Of a stretch of 64,000 nt of DNA, positions 21,170 to 32,617 are shown one piece after another. Source of the stretch: Thalassia testudinum (taxonomy: Eukaryota > Streptophyta > Magnoliopsida > Alismatales > Hydrocharitaceae); the NCBI GenBank assembly GCA_037157565.1, contig JAZHRO010000002.1, positions 74,140,001 through 74,204,000 on the forward strand, in the 5' to 3' direction. The notes beneath the pieces were generated by a model. The model was given only the letters and a program-made list of their open reading frames with translations. It ran no database searches and had not been told where the DNA came from. The number at the start of each line of letters is the position of its first letter. The first letter of the stretch is position 1. A program made the position numbers and the translations under genes.

Positions 21170-22585
21170 ACCTTCAGATAACATTATTCATAACCCTTAT
21201 CCCCATTCCAAAATCCTAGGCTAGCCTAACTCTAACCCTAAGTGCCAAAACCCTAGTTAACCTAATTTTGTAAACCCAAAACTTGGATAACCCTATCCAC
21301 AACCCTAACCTACTATCCATGAACCTATCCCTGTCCCATACTATCTTAATTATCCAAGCCTTAACCCAATTAGGATTCCTGAACGCATTGGACCCATTAG
21401 GTTCCAACCAGGTCAAGTAGAAATCCAATTAAGCTAGGTGGTTCCTAATTAGCCTATTTAACTCTTTCTAAACCTAATTAAGCTAGGTCTTAAGATGGTC
21501 CAACACGTACCCTTAGGATGTACCCCATTAAGTGATTCCTAACCTACAACTTAAGCACAACCTACACACACCTGAGTCTATAAAAGAAACCTAAAGCCTC
21601 CTCTTCCAAACCTTAATCACCACCCCTCCCCTCCTACCTAAACCTAGACTCCCCACCCCCCACCCCTCTTCCTATCGCCGGTTACCATTAGTTGTTGGCC
21701 GACCACCTACCACTAGCCACCCTCCTCCTAAGGCCAGCAGTTCCTCGTTTGAGGAGGGTCACTACCATTGTCCTCTCCTCCATCAATCCTCACACCCTTA
21801 TCTCTCTCCCTATATTTTTGTGTGCCTTACCTCTCCAGTGGGCATGTCCAAGGCTCTTCCCATAGCCTTTTTGGGCATGATCCGCTCTCTCCCGTGCACG
21901 TGTAGATGGTCATTGTGACCTTGGTCTAGCCACCACCACTACACAGTTGCCAATAACTTCTTTGATGCACTCTCGGTGTGGTGGAATTTCTGTTAGATAG
22001 ATTTATTTTTCTGCTTATCTTACTTGTGTTTATTTCATTGATTTAAGCATTCATGTATGAACCTTGATTTGAACATATTCTTGATCATGTTTTCAAGTAT
22101 TTATTTGTTTTAGTTGCCATCCAATCATGTTTTCGATGTAGTGTTCATTTTTATTTTTGTAGTCGCAATTACTATCGTTTTGCAACCACCAACACCACAT
22201 GCCCACCACCACCATCAAGTGGTGGTCGGCCCTCTCTACATCGCCATCAACATCCACACCCTCCCTCCTAAGATTAGATTTTGATTGATTAGTTGAGCTT
22301 CTGTTGTGTATAGTTATGATGGTCGAAAAGTTAGGACTCATTAATTGTATTTCCTTTCAAAAAGAAAAACGAAAAAAAAGAGAGATTCGTTTCTGGCCAC
22401 TCCTAGATCCGTTAACAACATAAACATCTGTTTGAATGCCCTCAATAACGTACAGATTTTTGAAAACAATCTGCAACAAGAGGTACACCTTCATGTTCTA
22501 CATATTTTTCACTCAAGCCTTCGTTTTAAAGGTTAATAACACCATGGGCGAATCATTGGTTAGGGAGTTGGAAATTGATATCTAG
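21170..22585. other. Unassigned region, LTR-like in parts
   Basis: 21190-21480 is rich in CCTAA-type words. 21570-21610 has TCTATAAAAGAAACC followed by a long C-rich leader to about 21960, the look of an LTR promoter and U5. 22000-22340 is AT-rich. No terminal repeats, target duplication or coding domain could be placed. Confidence 0.3.
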
Positions 22586-24052
22586 TGACGTGTTACGGAT
22601 GCGTGTGTTTAAGAGTGTCATTGTAGCTTGCGTTCGCTACGTCGGTTTTAAATATAGAAATGGATTTGAGTCCAAGTGTCGTACACAGGGAGGCGTGAAA
22701 TCGGGTTTTTCTGTCACTTAGTTGTTACGAAAATGGCGGGTTTTTGCTTGCGAGAAAAAATGCGAGAGAAAAGCGAGTAAGAGAGAGAGTAGGGTTAGAG
22801 TTCTTTTAAGTCATGGCATTCACTTAGATCAAGATGAAAACAACATCAATACTATATTTAACATGCAACTCAAGTTTTACAATTACAACACTAGATAAAT
22901 GCTTAAGCACAAGTAAAGTAAAGCTAAGATAGAGAGAGAGAGGGAAAGAGAAAGGAGACGGTGAGGCGGCCATGGCGGTCGAGGAGGGCTCCATCGGTGG
23001 CTCGTTGACTCCGGTGATTACAAAAGTGTGTTAATGGTGGCCAGGAGTGGGGTAGAGCACATTGCAAGTGTATTCAATGCCTTATATGGGTGGTTGGAAG
23101 GGGTTTATATAGGAAGAAGGGCTTTCTAAATGAAGAAGGGGCTTTAGCAACGTCCGGGACGTCGCTAAAACCCTTCTTGAAACATTGGTGAAGCCTCTCT
23201 TCCCACCGGTTGTTCGCGTGCTCTGTGCTTCCTCTTCTTGGAGATCCGCGTGCAGCCGCTGAGGACCGTCCGCTCAAAGATGGGACAGCTGAGCTTGTGA
23301 AGAGGGTGCGCTCGCAGATCGCGCTTGCGTAGCTCTCCCCCTCGCGCATCATCGCAAGAGTCTGAGCGCGCTCATCTATGGGTGCCACATCTCACGGTCA
23401 CCACCGTCCGCACGCTGATCCACGACCTAATTATGTCCGAGCATGCCTTTGCCTTCGATTTGCTGCACGGTGCATTTCGACCTCGCGTCGCGTGTGCGCG
23501 GGTGAGAGCGTTGACCGTTGCGTTGTAGCTCATGCATGGTCGCGAAGAGGAGTTGGGTGCACGGCGTGTCGACAGTTGGATGGTAATCCAACGATCGAGA
23601 TCTGATTCTGGAGCGGCGAAGGCGCACGTGCGCGTCTGATGCGTTCTCAGCTGTTCGATTGGAGGATCGGACAACTTATAATGATGCGCGGTGAGAAGCA
23701 GTAAGGGGCGCGTTGGATGCCACCATGTGGCGGTTGTGTGGCCGTCGATCATCAGATCAACGGTCAAAACTTCTTGGGCCAATTGTGGGAGCTTCGGATG
23801 TCGGATTTGGTTGATTTTGAGTCCGTTGGACTCCGTTCGTCGTTCTGAATCCATCTGTGCGGTCTAATTGCTCATCTGAGGTCTGTTTTGACATAAACTT
23901 ATACAAATGTCCATTAATATTGTTTAATAAGCAATCTCAATGTACGATGCATGTCATGCTCCCATGCCCAATTATGATGTGTTATTTATGCATGTTACCC
24001 TTAAGATAAACCCCATTTGGCAAAATTATCACCATAAAATGTAGCGTCATCA
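22586..24052 (-). repeat. Long GC-rich LTR-like block related to the LTR of gypsy F
   Basis: The block begins TGACGTGTTACGG and ends GCGTCATCA, with CTAG on both sides (22582-22585 and 24053-24056). It shares phrases with 51120-51420 inside the gypsy F 3' LTR: CCTCGCG, a GACxGTTGCGTT core, TCCAACG and CGAGATCT-like runs, in the same order. The orientation is taken from that similarity. Size (about 1.47 kb) and composition suit a solo LTR of an Athila/Tat-like family. Only a 4-bp duplication is seen, so the call is tentative. Confidence 0.45.
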
Positions 24053-24839
24053 CTAGGCTAGATATGGCGTTTGCTCTTAGGACTTAGTTTAGGTTAGCAA
24101 TTATTTGAAAACAAAAAAAAATCAGAAAATGAAAAGATAAAGAGAAAAGAGAGTCACAACATGGGTTTTACAGTGAAAAATCAGCAAATAACTTGAATTC
24201 CCAACAGCCTCTTTGTGTTCGACCGGGGCTTATGATTCAAAACGAGAAATCAAGTCGGGTTTCGTAAAATTATTTTGTTGTTCGATTAGGTGCAAGAAAC
24301 TATATTACGAATGCGATTTATTTTGCAACTTAGATGAACAGTAGGTAGGTATCGGGTTATTAACCAAAAAGATCAAATAAATAAAAGAGTTAATGACATG
24401 TAAGGATACATCAATATCATATTTCTCATAATTTGATGCAATCCAAACCCCACCTATTATGGCTGAAACGCCACCTCAATAGGAATCTAGATCGCTTTTT
24501 CAATAATTATCTAAGATTTATAGTCGTCCAACATATAACAATAAAATAAATACATGCACAAGAAGTATCATCATACACATCAACATAAAGGAAAGAAAAG
24601 AACTAAGATTGAAATAAATGTCTAGGTGGCAAGATAGATGAATGGCAAGGAGGTTAGATCACTCCTTGAATTAATCCTAGCCTTTAAGTATAGCGTAACA
24701 AGTCATTGCCATAGATATCAAGCATGAGGCTAATGGTTTCATTGAAACCCTTATGTTTCAATAATCCCATTAATTCATTCTCAAAAAAATATGTTGTGAT
24801 GTATAATTTTGTAACCAATACTCAAATAAATCATTCATT
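24053..24839. other. Unassigned AT-rich stretch
   Basis: No coding domain or clear repeat boundary. It resembles in composition the non-coding 3' region of gypsy F (51916-53210) and may be the internal flank of a degraded antisense gypsy element, but I see no shared motif long enough to claim this. Confidence 0.3.
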
Positions 24840-25022
24840 AATTTGTCCATTTAATTATTTTAGGAAGGAGGTTATAACCATAATCAATTATTAAAGGATT
24901 TATGTCCATAAAAAGATTGATGTGCTGAGGAAGCGATTCTATGTGAAAGGGCCAAAACATGAAGGTTGATTTATGCAACCAGTCAAGTGGTGCCATGTTT
25001 GCACCCCTAAGAAGAGAGGTGG

Positions 25023-27699
25023 TGTAACGACCCGATTCCCGAGTCCCTACGAGACACGAGAACCGGACCGACTCGACTAAACCCAAGACCTGGTCGTCCA
25101 ACGAGGAAGTAACCAAACGAGCAGTAAAATAAACCACATTCAATATGAATATAACTTACAGTAAGAAAATACAGCAGTAAGGAAAGAAACCACTACAGTA
25201 TGTACCACCACAACAGTAGAACAACATTCATAACATAATATGAACTGCAGGTAAAGAAAAGTACAGCGGAAACAAGAACTACTCACTACAGTGGAACCAA
25301 AAAGAAAGTAGTACAAGAGAACAGTGGTAACTCTACTGGACCCTACTCGGCCCAGCGTCCTCTGCAGCCGCTGACCCTGGCTGCTCAACACCTGGTCCTG
25401 AAAGGTAACGAGTGTAACACGTCAGCAAAACGCTGAGTAGAGTGACAACTAAACTAAAGAAACAGTAAAGTATACAGTAGCTGTTTTAATTTTCTTTCTT
25501 CCTTTATTTACGTCTTTCTATTGTTTCGAAATTTATCGATTTCTCAGATCCTTTACTTGATCTCGAATGTTCCTCGTGGGAACGATCTTGATTGTAGTCT
25601 TTTCCGAACAGTAGAAGTAGCACGTGGTGCTCTCCTGGCCGGGAGAGTCCCCCGTGATGATCCTACTCTCAGTCAACCACCCCAAGGTCACGGACAGGCG
25701 TAACAGTGACTACGGCACGCGCGATAAACGCACAGGTAGCTAACCCGCACTGGCACGCGGTCAGTCGTTTTCGTTAACGGGTGCGCCCAAAGCACAGCAC
25801 GGAACCAGTACAGGGCAGAGCCCTCTCAGTAACAGGGGTTCAACCCCTCCACAATAACCAAACAGGGGCCTTACCCCTCCACAGTTCGCGCACCCTCGTT
25901 TGACTACCCTGGTTTGCCCCAGTGGGCTTAACAAGTCGGTGTAGGAGGCTAGTAGAACCCCGGGACCCGTGGGGTAGCTAGTACCTCCCTACACTAGTAC
26001 CTCTCCTCGGTACTACGTACATGAGGGCTAGCAAGTCGGTACAGAGTGGCCAGTCCTAATCCTGGGTCCCTGGGGCGGCTGGCTCCGCTCTACACTAAAC
26101 AGGGGGACAGTCGCTCTCCTTGTTACTCCGTACTCAAGGGCCAGCTCACTTCCCCAATTCTATTCCATTCACTTTCCAGGAGTTCTACTCCTAATTCCCC
26201 GTAGGGTTCCAGCTCTTTAACTCAGCGCATTCCGGTTTCACCTTTCCAGTTTCACGTTCATACATCCCATATTCTTAATCATGTTCATTTATTCATAACA
26301 GGCAGCTATTTAAACAAATTTACAAGCAGCTATTATTTCTTTTCCACATTTTCAAGACTGCAGTGTTCACATATTCCACTAGTTTTCCCATCCTAGGATT
26401 CATGTCATACCCTAGGATCCATCATACAATCTAGTTTTCCAGCCTTAGGATTTATGCAACACCCTAGGATCTATCATTCAATCTCGTTTCTCATTCCCAG
26501 GATTCATGCAATGTCCTAGGTTCTATTTATGGTTCCATAATTTAACAGATTATGCTAATAAACTTAAATGCCACTCTACCGGTTACAATAGGAGTACTGG
26601 GGGCGTGGTCGGAAATCCCGCGTGCCTCCGCAAACCCCGAGACTGCAACGGAACGGGGTCCTATCACAAGGATCAAACACAGGGAGTTTCTCAAAATAGT
26701 ATATAGCTACTGTAGACGGGTAGAGAATTTAATTTCGAAAAGAACGCAACTCGAAACGCGGAAAACGGAACTCGAACGGGCCATAAACGGGTCGAAAATG
26801 ACAAAACAGTGCAAAATCAGACGTCTGGAACTTATTCCAGACGTCTTAAAAAGTGGATCAGGGGTTACCTTGCTCTGCGTGGTTTCTCAGACGTCCAGAA
26901 GCCTGTGGGGGCGTTTGGCCTAGTTCCCAGATGTCCGATAGTCACCCCGGACGTTTGGAAGTCGCTCCAGTCGTCTGGCACCACAGCCAGACGTCTGATT
27001 CGTGTTGGGTGGCGAATCAGAACCTGTGTGTACCCATTTCCTCTCTCTCTTAGTACGGTCAGTCGAAGAAAATGAAGAAGCGGAAATAACTCACCTTTCA
27101 GACGTTTAGACAGTCTTCCAGACGTCGTGCCCGTCATCTGGCTAGAAGCTCAGACGTCTGATTCTGGAAAAGTTTCCAGAACCAGGGCACGACTCGCCCT
27201 CCGCTCGCGACGCCCGGCTGCGCCGCGTCTCGTCCGCCTGCTGCTCAAACTGCAGCAGCCCCCCCTGCGTCGCTCCGCGCCCGCTGCGCCCCCCCCGGCC
27301 GGCCCTAGCAGCCCGACGAGCTCGCCCTCACGGCCGAGCGCCTCTTCCACGCGCAGCACCTCCTCCCACGCTCACCGCGGCTGTCGCTACCGTCGCTCAC
27401 TCGCGCTCGCTCTCGCGCACTGGCTGGAAGGAGAAGAGGAAGGGGGCGAAGGTGACGGGAGTGAGGGAGAGGGCGTGGCCTTTTAAGGCCACGCGAGGAG
27501 GAGAGAGAGAGCGGACAGGGTGGGTCTGCGGCCGCAGGAGAGAGGGAGAGAGAGTGTACGTAGGTCTGCGCGCAGACGAAACACGCGTGCCAAAAATAAC
27601 CGATTCCCACACGTCTGGAAGTGGTTCCAGACGTCTGGTCAGATGTCTGGGCCACCTCCCAGACGTCTTAAAAGACGTCTGAAGTGCGCTTTCGTAACA
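25023..27699. repeat. 2.7-kb solo LTR with perfect GGTGG target duplication
   Basis: It starts TGTAACGACCC and ends TTTCGTAACA, so the termini TGTAACGA and TGTTACGA (reverse of the end) match but for one base. GGTGG lies at 25018-25022 and again at 27700-27704. The LINE coding frame is continuous across the duplication. No internal retroelement coding is present, so an LTR-LTR recombination remnant is the simplest reading. The TGTAAC opening is common among gypsy LTRs, but the family cannot be fixed without an internal region. Confidence 0.88.
26818..27685. repeat. Cluster of AGACGTCT palindromes within the solo LTR
   Basis: About sixteen exact or one-to-two-base variants of CCAGACGTCTGG occur in 870 bp, for example at 26818-26828, 26836-26846, near 26990, 27150, 27609, 27628 and 27659-27680. 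They flank a GC-rich pyrimidine block (27180-27480). Each unit is a self-complementary 8- to 12-mer with an ACGT core. Confidence 0.85.
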
Positions 27700-28722
27700 G
27701 GTGGGATGGGAGTTAGATCTTTACGAGAATTTGTAGATTCATTGTTGCTTAAGTGCGGAGTAATTATTATGAGAGGGGATAGCGGCATGTGGTAGGACAT
27801 GATTAGAGATTCCTATGGTGCATTGAATTCTCAGTCTGACCGGGTGAATCTGAATAATCCATCTCCATTCTGGTGGTCGATATCAAAGACACTGGAGTCC
27901 CAGTGGGAAAGGTTCTCCCCAGTTTTCGGTAACGTTGAATGTTCCGCTTTTGGAAAGATGGCTAAAGCGGCTTGGGCAGCTTTGATACACTCTACCCTCG
28001 TGCATATAATGGAGCCATGGAGAAGTCTGCCACGGTTGCCGATTATTGGGAGGATCGTAGAGATAGATGCCGTCTGCTAACAACAAACAACACTTACGAG
28101 AGCCATTCTTCTATGGAGTATAATAGGCTCATGGAAGCCTTGGAGGCTTTCAAACCTATGGATGGAGTGGATAGATTTGAATGGAAGGAGGAGGTCTATG
28201 CATCAGAAAATCTTGCTTGTGGAAAATGATGATACAAAACAATTTGTGCATCACTTTGGAAGATCAAACTTCCATTAAAGATCCAGATATTCTTGTGGTT
28301 GGCGAGAAGGGATGGCTCGATTACTAGTACATTGAGGGAACGTATTATGGGCACCTCTTCCCATGCGTCCCTTATGTGATTTTGACCAGGATGACACTAA
28401 GCATTTATTCACCACGTGTTTGGTCACTAATGAAGTTTGGTGCAAATTTTGCCCTGGATCTCTTCCAACGTGGGATCAACTGTGGAGGGATCTCGCCATA
28501 GCTAGCAAGCCGAGGGTGCACATGGTTGCAGTCCTTTAGTCAATTTGGAGATAACACAATGATGTTATTTTTAATAGGGGTAGGTGTTGGGTGGAAAACA
28601 TTTGTAATGAAGTGTCGGGTAATGTGAGTATGTGAATAGCCGCTATGTAACCTTATGTTCTTTTTATTAATAAAAATGGATGCCTAATGTAACCGGTAGG
28701 GGTCCTTTCTTTATTTAAAAAA

Positions 28723-30659
28723 AAAAGTATATTTTGATTCTTAATCTCTTTACTTGACCAAAAATTATCACGAAAGATTTTCAAATGGGAAATCTTCATT
28801 ATTCACACATGAGGTTATAATCATAGCAATTAATGGAGTCTTTAATTATTAGAAAGCTAGTTCTCTATTTGAAATCAATTTATTTCCCATTGTAAGCATC
28901 AAGTTATCATCATTCAGATACCCAAAAGAGATGAGCAAAACAGTAAGGAAGATCTCTAATACTCAGCAAATACACACTCATAAGGAGATAACAGTGAACC
29001 ACTAATCAAACATCATGCCAATCCTCATCACATTGAGTAAGGTCCAGACTACTTCACATAGGGTAGTCGGGGAGTCACAACGCTTCAAGATCAGGCCCTT
29101 AAGTCAAGAGAACGTTCAATAAGATCATAAACCTAGCAAGAGACTATTCTAGGGTTTTGGTGATAATACCATGGTAAAAAGTCATTTTGAAATGTATCAG
29201 AGCATAGTTTTTGTTGGAAGATGATTACAATGGTATCTTATTTGTCAAAAATTGAATTGGGAAGGCCTTGAACAAGTCAGAAGAAGTTAAGGGGGTTTTT
29301 GAACTAGTCCAAGTGAGCTCGGTTTACTCGAATTGACCGCCAAACCCACACGAGCCACTCCTTTGCCATGTGTCATTGCCCAAATGTGCCTCCATGCTAG
29401 CCATGGATTGCTAACATGGTGAACACAACTCCCTTGATTGTGCACACGTGTGTATATGGGCTCAACTTTCGCTTCCAGTCGCGATTCTCCTTCCTCACAT
29501 GCGCAACTTCGTGTGCCTGATCCTTCTTGCCCATGCTTCCCAGCCACATGATGGGCCTTGATTGGCACTCTTTATGTTGTCATATGGCTGCAAGCATAAG
29601 TAGGGCCCAACATTATGCGATTGCGTGCGAGAGAGAGGCGAGAGGGGCACTTTCTCATTCTTGCCTCTTCTCTCTCTTTCATTCTTGCCTCAGTATTTTC
29701 ATGCAAAAAATGAGATAGCATGATGGACTATGTCGAGCTAGGGTCAAAAAAACCCGACTTTGGATTGAAATACCCTCGATTTTAGTTCACATGTGATGTG
29801 TGTACGTCTTCATTAAATATGCTTTATATGTAACTTAGGCTAAACAACTTAGATTTTCACGAAATTGGACATGTAGAAAAATCCAATAATATTATATATG
29901 ACATGTTTCAAGTAAGTTTTACTAAAGGCTTGACAATGTGTTGACCAAACACATCCATTTTCTCATTTTTCAAGTTATGCCAACTTGATTCGCACTCGAT
30001 AAGTGTCAGTGAGTTCGTTTCGACGTGCTCAAATCCAGAATGGGCTTAAAATTTAATTTTAGGTCATTATAAATGATTATCTGGATCACACTTATTCGGA
30101 TCGTTAAACCACCGTTGTGGATGATGACCCCTTTTAAGGGAAAATGAGGACTTGATGCATACATTAGTCTTCTTATCACACATTTAATGGGTGGTGACAT
30201 GATAACATCAAGGAATATATGCATGTTAGGAGAAGCATATTTAGATTGTTTAAGTCATAGGAAGATGGTTACGTATGATAGCTATGCGTCTATATATGGT
30301 GTTTAACAAGGTGACACTATTTGTCTTATGTATGGATGTTTTATTGTAGGGAGAGTATATGTTAAAATTATATGATGTCAATACTCTTATTATACAATAA
30401 ATCTCTTGTTTACAATTAAGGATGAAAACATAAAATATAGAATATTATTAATTATAGAAAAAATAAAATGAAATTTCCTCTAAACTAATTATTACCTTGA
30501 TTGTAAGTATATTTTTTAAGGATAGATAATCACATCAATCTTAACTTTCTTTATGAATAAATAAAAATAATTTGAATTATCCCTTAAACAAAGATACATT
30601 CATAAAAATAATAATAATATGTTTTTTTTTTTTATAATGAAAAATATTACAATGAAAAT
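28723..30659. other. Unassigned region upstream of the host gene
   Basis: No coding domain or LTR pair recognised. 29290-29660 is GC-richer with a minus-strand open frame (29287-29568) lacking any motif I know. 29700-30659 is strongly AT-rich with poly-A/T runs. It probably contains degraded repeats plus the distal promoter of the gene at 31160. Confidence 0.35.
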
Positions 30660-31159
30660 TTAACTTTATCTTCTTACATAATAATTCCTATGCAACTAAA
30701 TAGCCAAAGAATTATAAAGGGATAGAATAACCGATCCTTCCTACTCCTAAGGTGCGTTTTATCCGCATTCCATGTTACCGTGCTACGATGGATGAAAAAA
30801 AAGTTCAAAGATTTAAAAAAATCATCAAATCCTGATTGGTAGTTTGTGCCAGAGCTGACGGTCCTGGGAGACAATCTTTTCCCGGGAAAAAGCAACTATC
30901 CACGGGATGTTTTCCTTTTCCTGTCGCGGCACGATGAAACCCTAGAGAACCACCATCGTCGCCGCCACCACCACCACCACCATCGACATCCCCCCACAAA
31001 CATAAGCTCCGCCCTCTGCTACACTCTGCTCTCCATCTCCAATTCCTCTATAACCTAATTGCGATCGTCGACTCACCACAAGAAACCCTTCCTTGTTGGT
31101 GATCGATCTCAGCTGGCGCGCGAGGGGATCGGTTTAGCGTGTGGCAACCCCCTCCCTCG
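30660..31159 (+). promoter_or_regulatory. Promoter and 5'UTR of the Elongin-A-like gene
   Basis: The sequence shifts from AT-rich to GC-richer about 350 bp before the start codon. A telobox-like AAACCCTA lies at 30937-30944; this element is common near the transcription start of plant housekeeping genes. A CCACCACCACCACCACCATC run and C-rich tracts at 30960-31030 look like a plant 5'UTR. The transcription start is not determined. An upstream in-frame GTG exists at 31139, but the first ATG is at 31160. Confidence 0.5.
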
Positions 31160-32560
31160 ATGGAATCGGTAAAAAAGGTCCCCAGTCTCGTGGATTTGTG
31201 CATCCAATTGGCGATAGATAACCTCAGGTACATCGGCGATGTCGGCGAGACGGATTCGCAGCTCCTGAAGTTCATCCTTCCTCACTGTACGGTCGATCAG
31301 CTCGTGCACATCGAGAATTCCACCGAAGTGAGCTTCTGGAGGAATCTATCCCTATCGCTTGTCTTGCGTTTTCCCTCTGTTCTCTCTCTGATCTTGATAT
31401 AGTGTGTAGTGAGGTTGAAGGGAATGGTCTATGATGTTATTTTGATATGGAAATGCACTATTTTTGAGGTCTTTTGGTTGAATGCCTTGCACAGTAGGCA
31501 ACGGGATCCATGCACGAGAATTTCGATGTGTTTGGAGTCAGTTCTTAGGCGTCAATCCAAAGTTGGGAATCCAAGTCAGTCCATGCATGTTATGATGTAC
31601 TCCAGAGTGTAGATTGATCGTTGATTGAATCTGAGCTGATTGGGCCTATCTTCTTGAAGGTTCGAGTTTCTAGAAGAGCCTAAATGATTCAAGCCTGACC
31701 CTCTTTCTTGAACTGGACGTAGATTGGACTTTAATGTGTTGAAGTTGAGTGGAGCTGATGGCCTTGGTTGTATCTAGGGATGTTGAATTCGAAATTCCTC
31801 AATGGAGACCCTATCCAACCTACCATGATCGGGACAGGTGTAATTTCCAAGATGTCTGAGGTTCGGGGAAAAAAAATCCTGCTCCTAATGGGTTTGGATT
31901 TGGAGACAGGTATCTCCAAACCTCCTTGATTGATCCTCAATTACGTACAAGTGTACATATATACATTATGATTTTCAAGAATTTCTAACTCTTAATTTCT
32001 ATACAAGTGTCTAGTTATATGCTTAATATCATGATTTTCACGAGCCCTAAATTTCTATGCAAATGGCTGATAATATGCCTTACGGGGTCTTGTGTGGTTT
32101 AGTGTTCAAATGATGCGATTATGCTTACGTATAATGGTATGTTGTGTTGTCATCCATTATATAAAGCTTGCTATGAATAAAATATCTACGTCAACAGATA
32201 TTTGTCTTTTAATATCAGAAAGGCACTAGAAGAGGTTCTGATAGTAACAATCCCTATGTAAATCATAGGTGTTAATAGGTATATGGGATCTGATGGGTTA
32301 GTAGGTACAGAGCGGTTCTTCTTTGTCGGGTAAATGGGGTGGGTGCAAGGAATGGGTTTGTATTTTATGTGGTTTTATAGGTGGGTAAGGGTTCTAACCA
32401 TGCTCATGAGGAATTAGGAGTTTTTTTCCCCTTCTTCCATAAAGGGGATTAGGGAGCAATGTTGAAGGGGGATGATAGGTATATCAGCAACTTCTGAAGA
32501 TCCACATGATTTTACACACTTAAGGTACATTCCTCCAGGACCAGGTCTATGTATAAGAAT

Positions 32561-32617
<57 letters not shown>

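Larger units (their letters stand above)
24840..28722 (+). mobile_element. L1-type LINE remnant (C-terminal ORF2, 3'UTR, poly-A) split by a solo LTR
   Basis: Before the LTR the peptide reads QPVKWCHVCTPKKRG (about 24975-25022). After it (27705 on) it reads GMGVRSLREFVDSLLLK, the continuous post-RT motif of plant LINEs. It proceeds through PFWWSISKTL, SVRFWKDGW-like, LYPRAYNGAMEKSATVADYW (about 27985-28050) and a degraded zf-RVT segment (WKIKLPLKIQIFLWLARRDG, about 28255-28320). The 3'UTR holds TTATTAATAAAAATGG (about 28661) and ends in a run of A near 28709-28718. The 5' end is truncated or degraded. Confidence 0.8.

Noticed and set aside
21190..21480. Interstitial telomere-like repeats (CCCTAA words)
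   Set aside because: The words are irregularly spaced and mixed with CCTAAT and CCTAGG. There is no run of CCCTAAA units.
23325..23854. Overlapping frames of 60-160 codons in a GC-rich block
   Set aside because: Open on both strands, no motif, and inside an LTR-like block related to gypsy F.
27127..27795. Several overlapping frames in the GC-rich part of the solo LTR
   Set aside because: Composition-driven open frames on both strands, rich in Arg, Ser, Pro and Ala, with no domain.
31139..31159. Upstream start codon for Elongin-A
   Set aside because: The upstream in-frame codon is GTG. ATG at 31160 fits the family start just ahead of KKVPSLVDLC.
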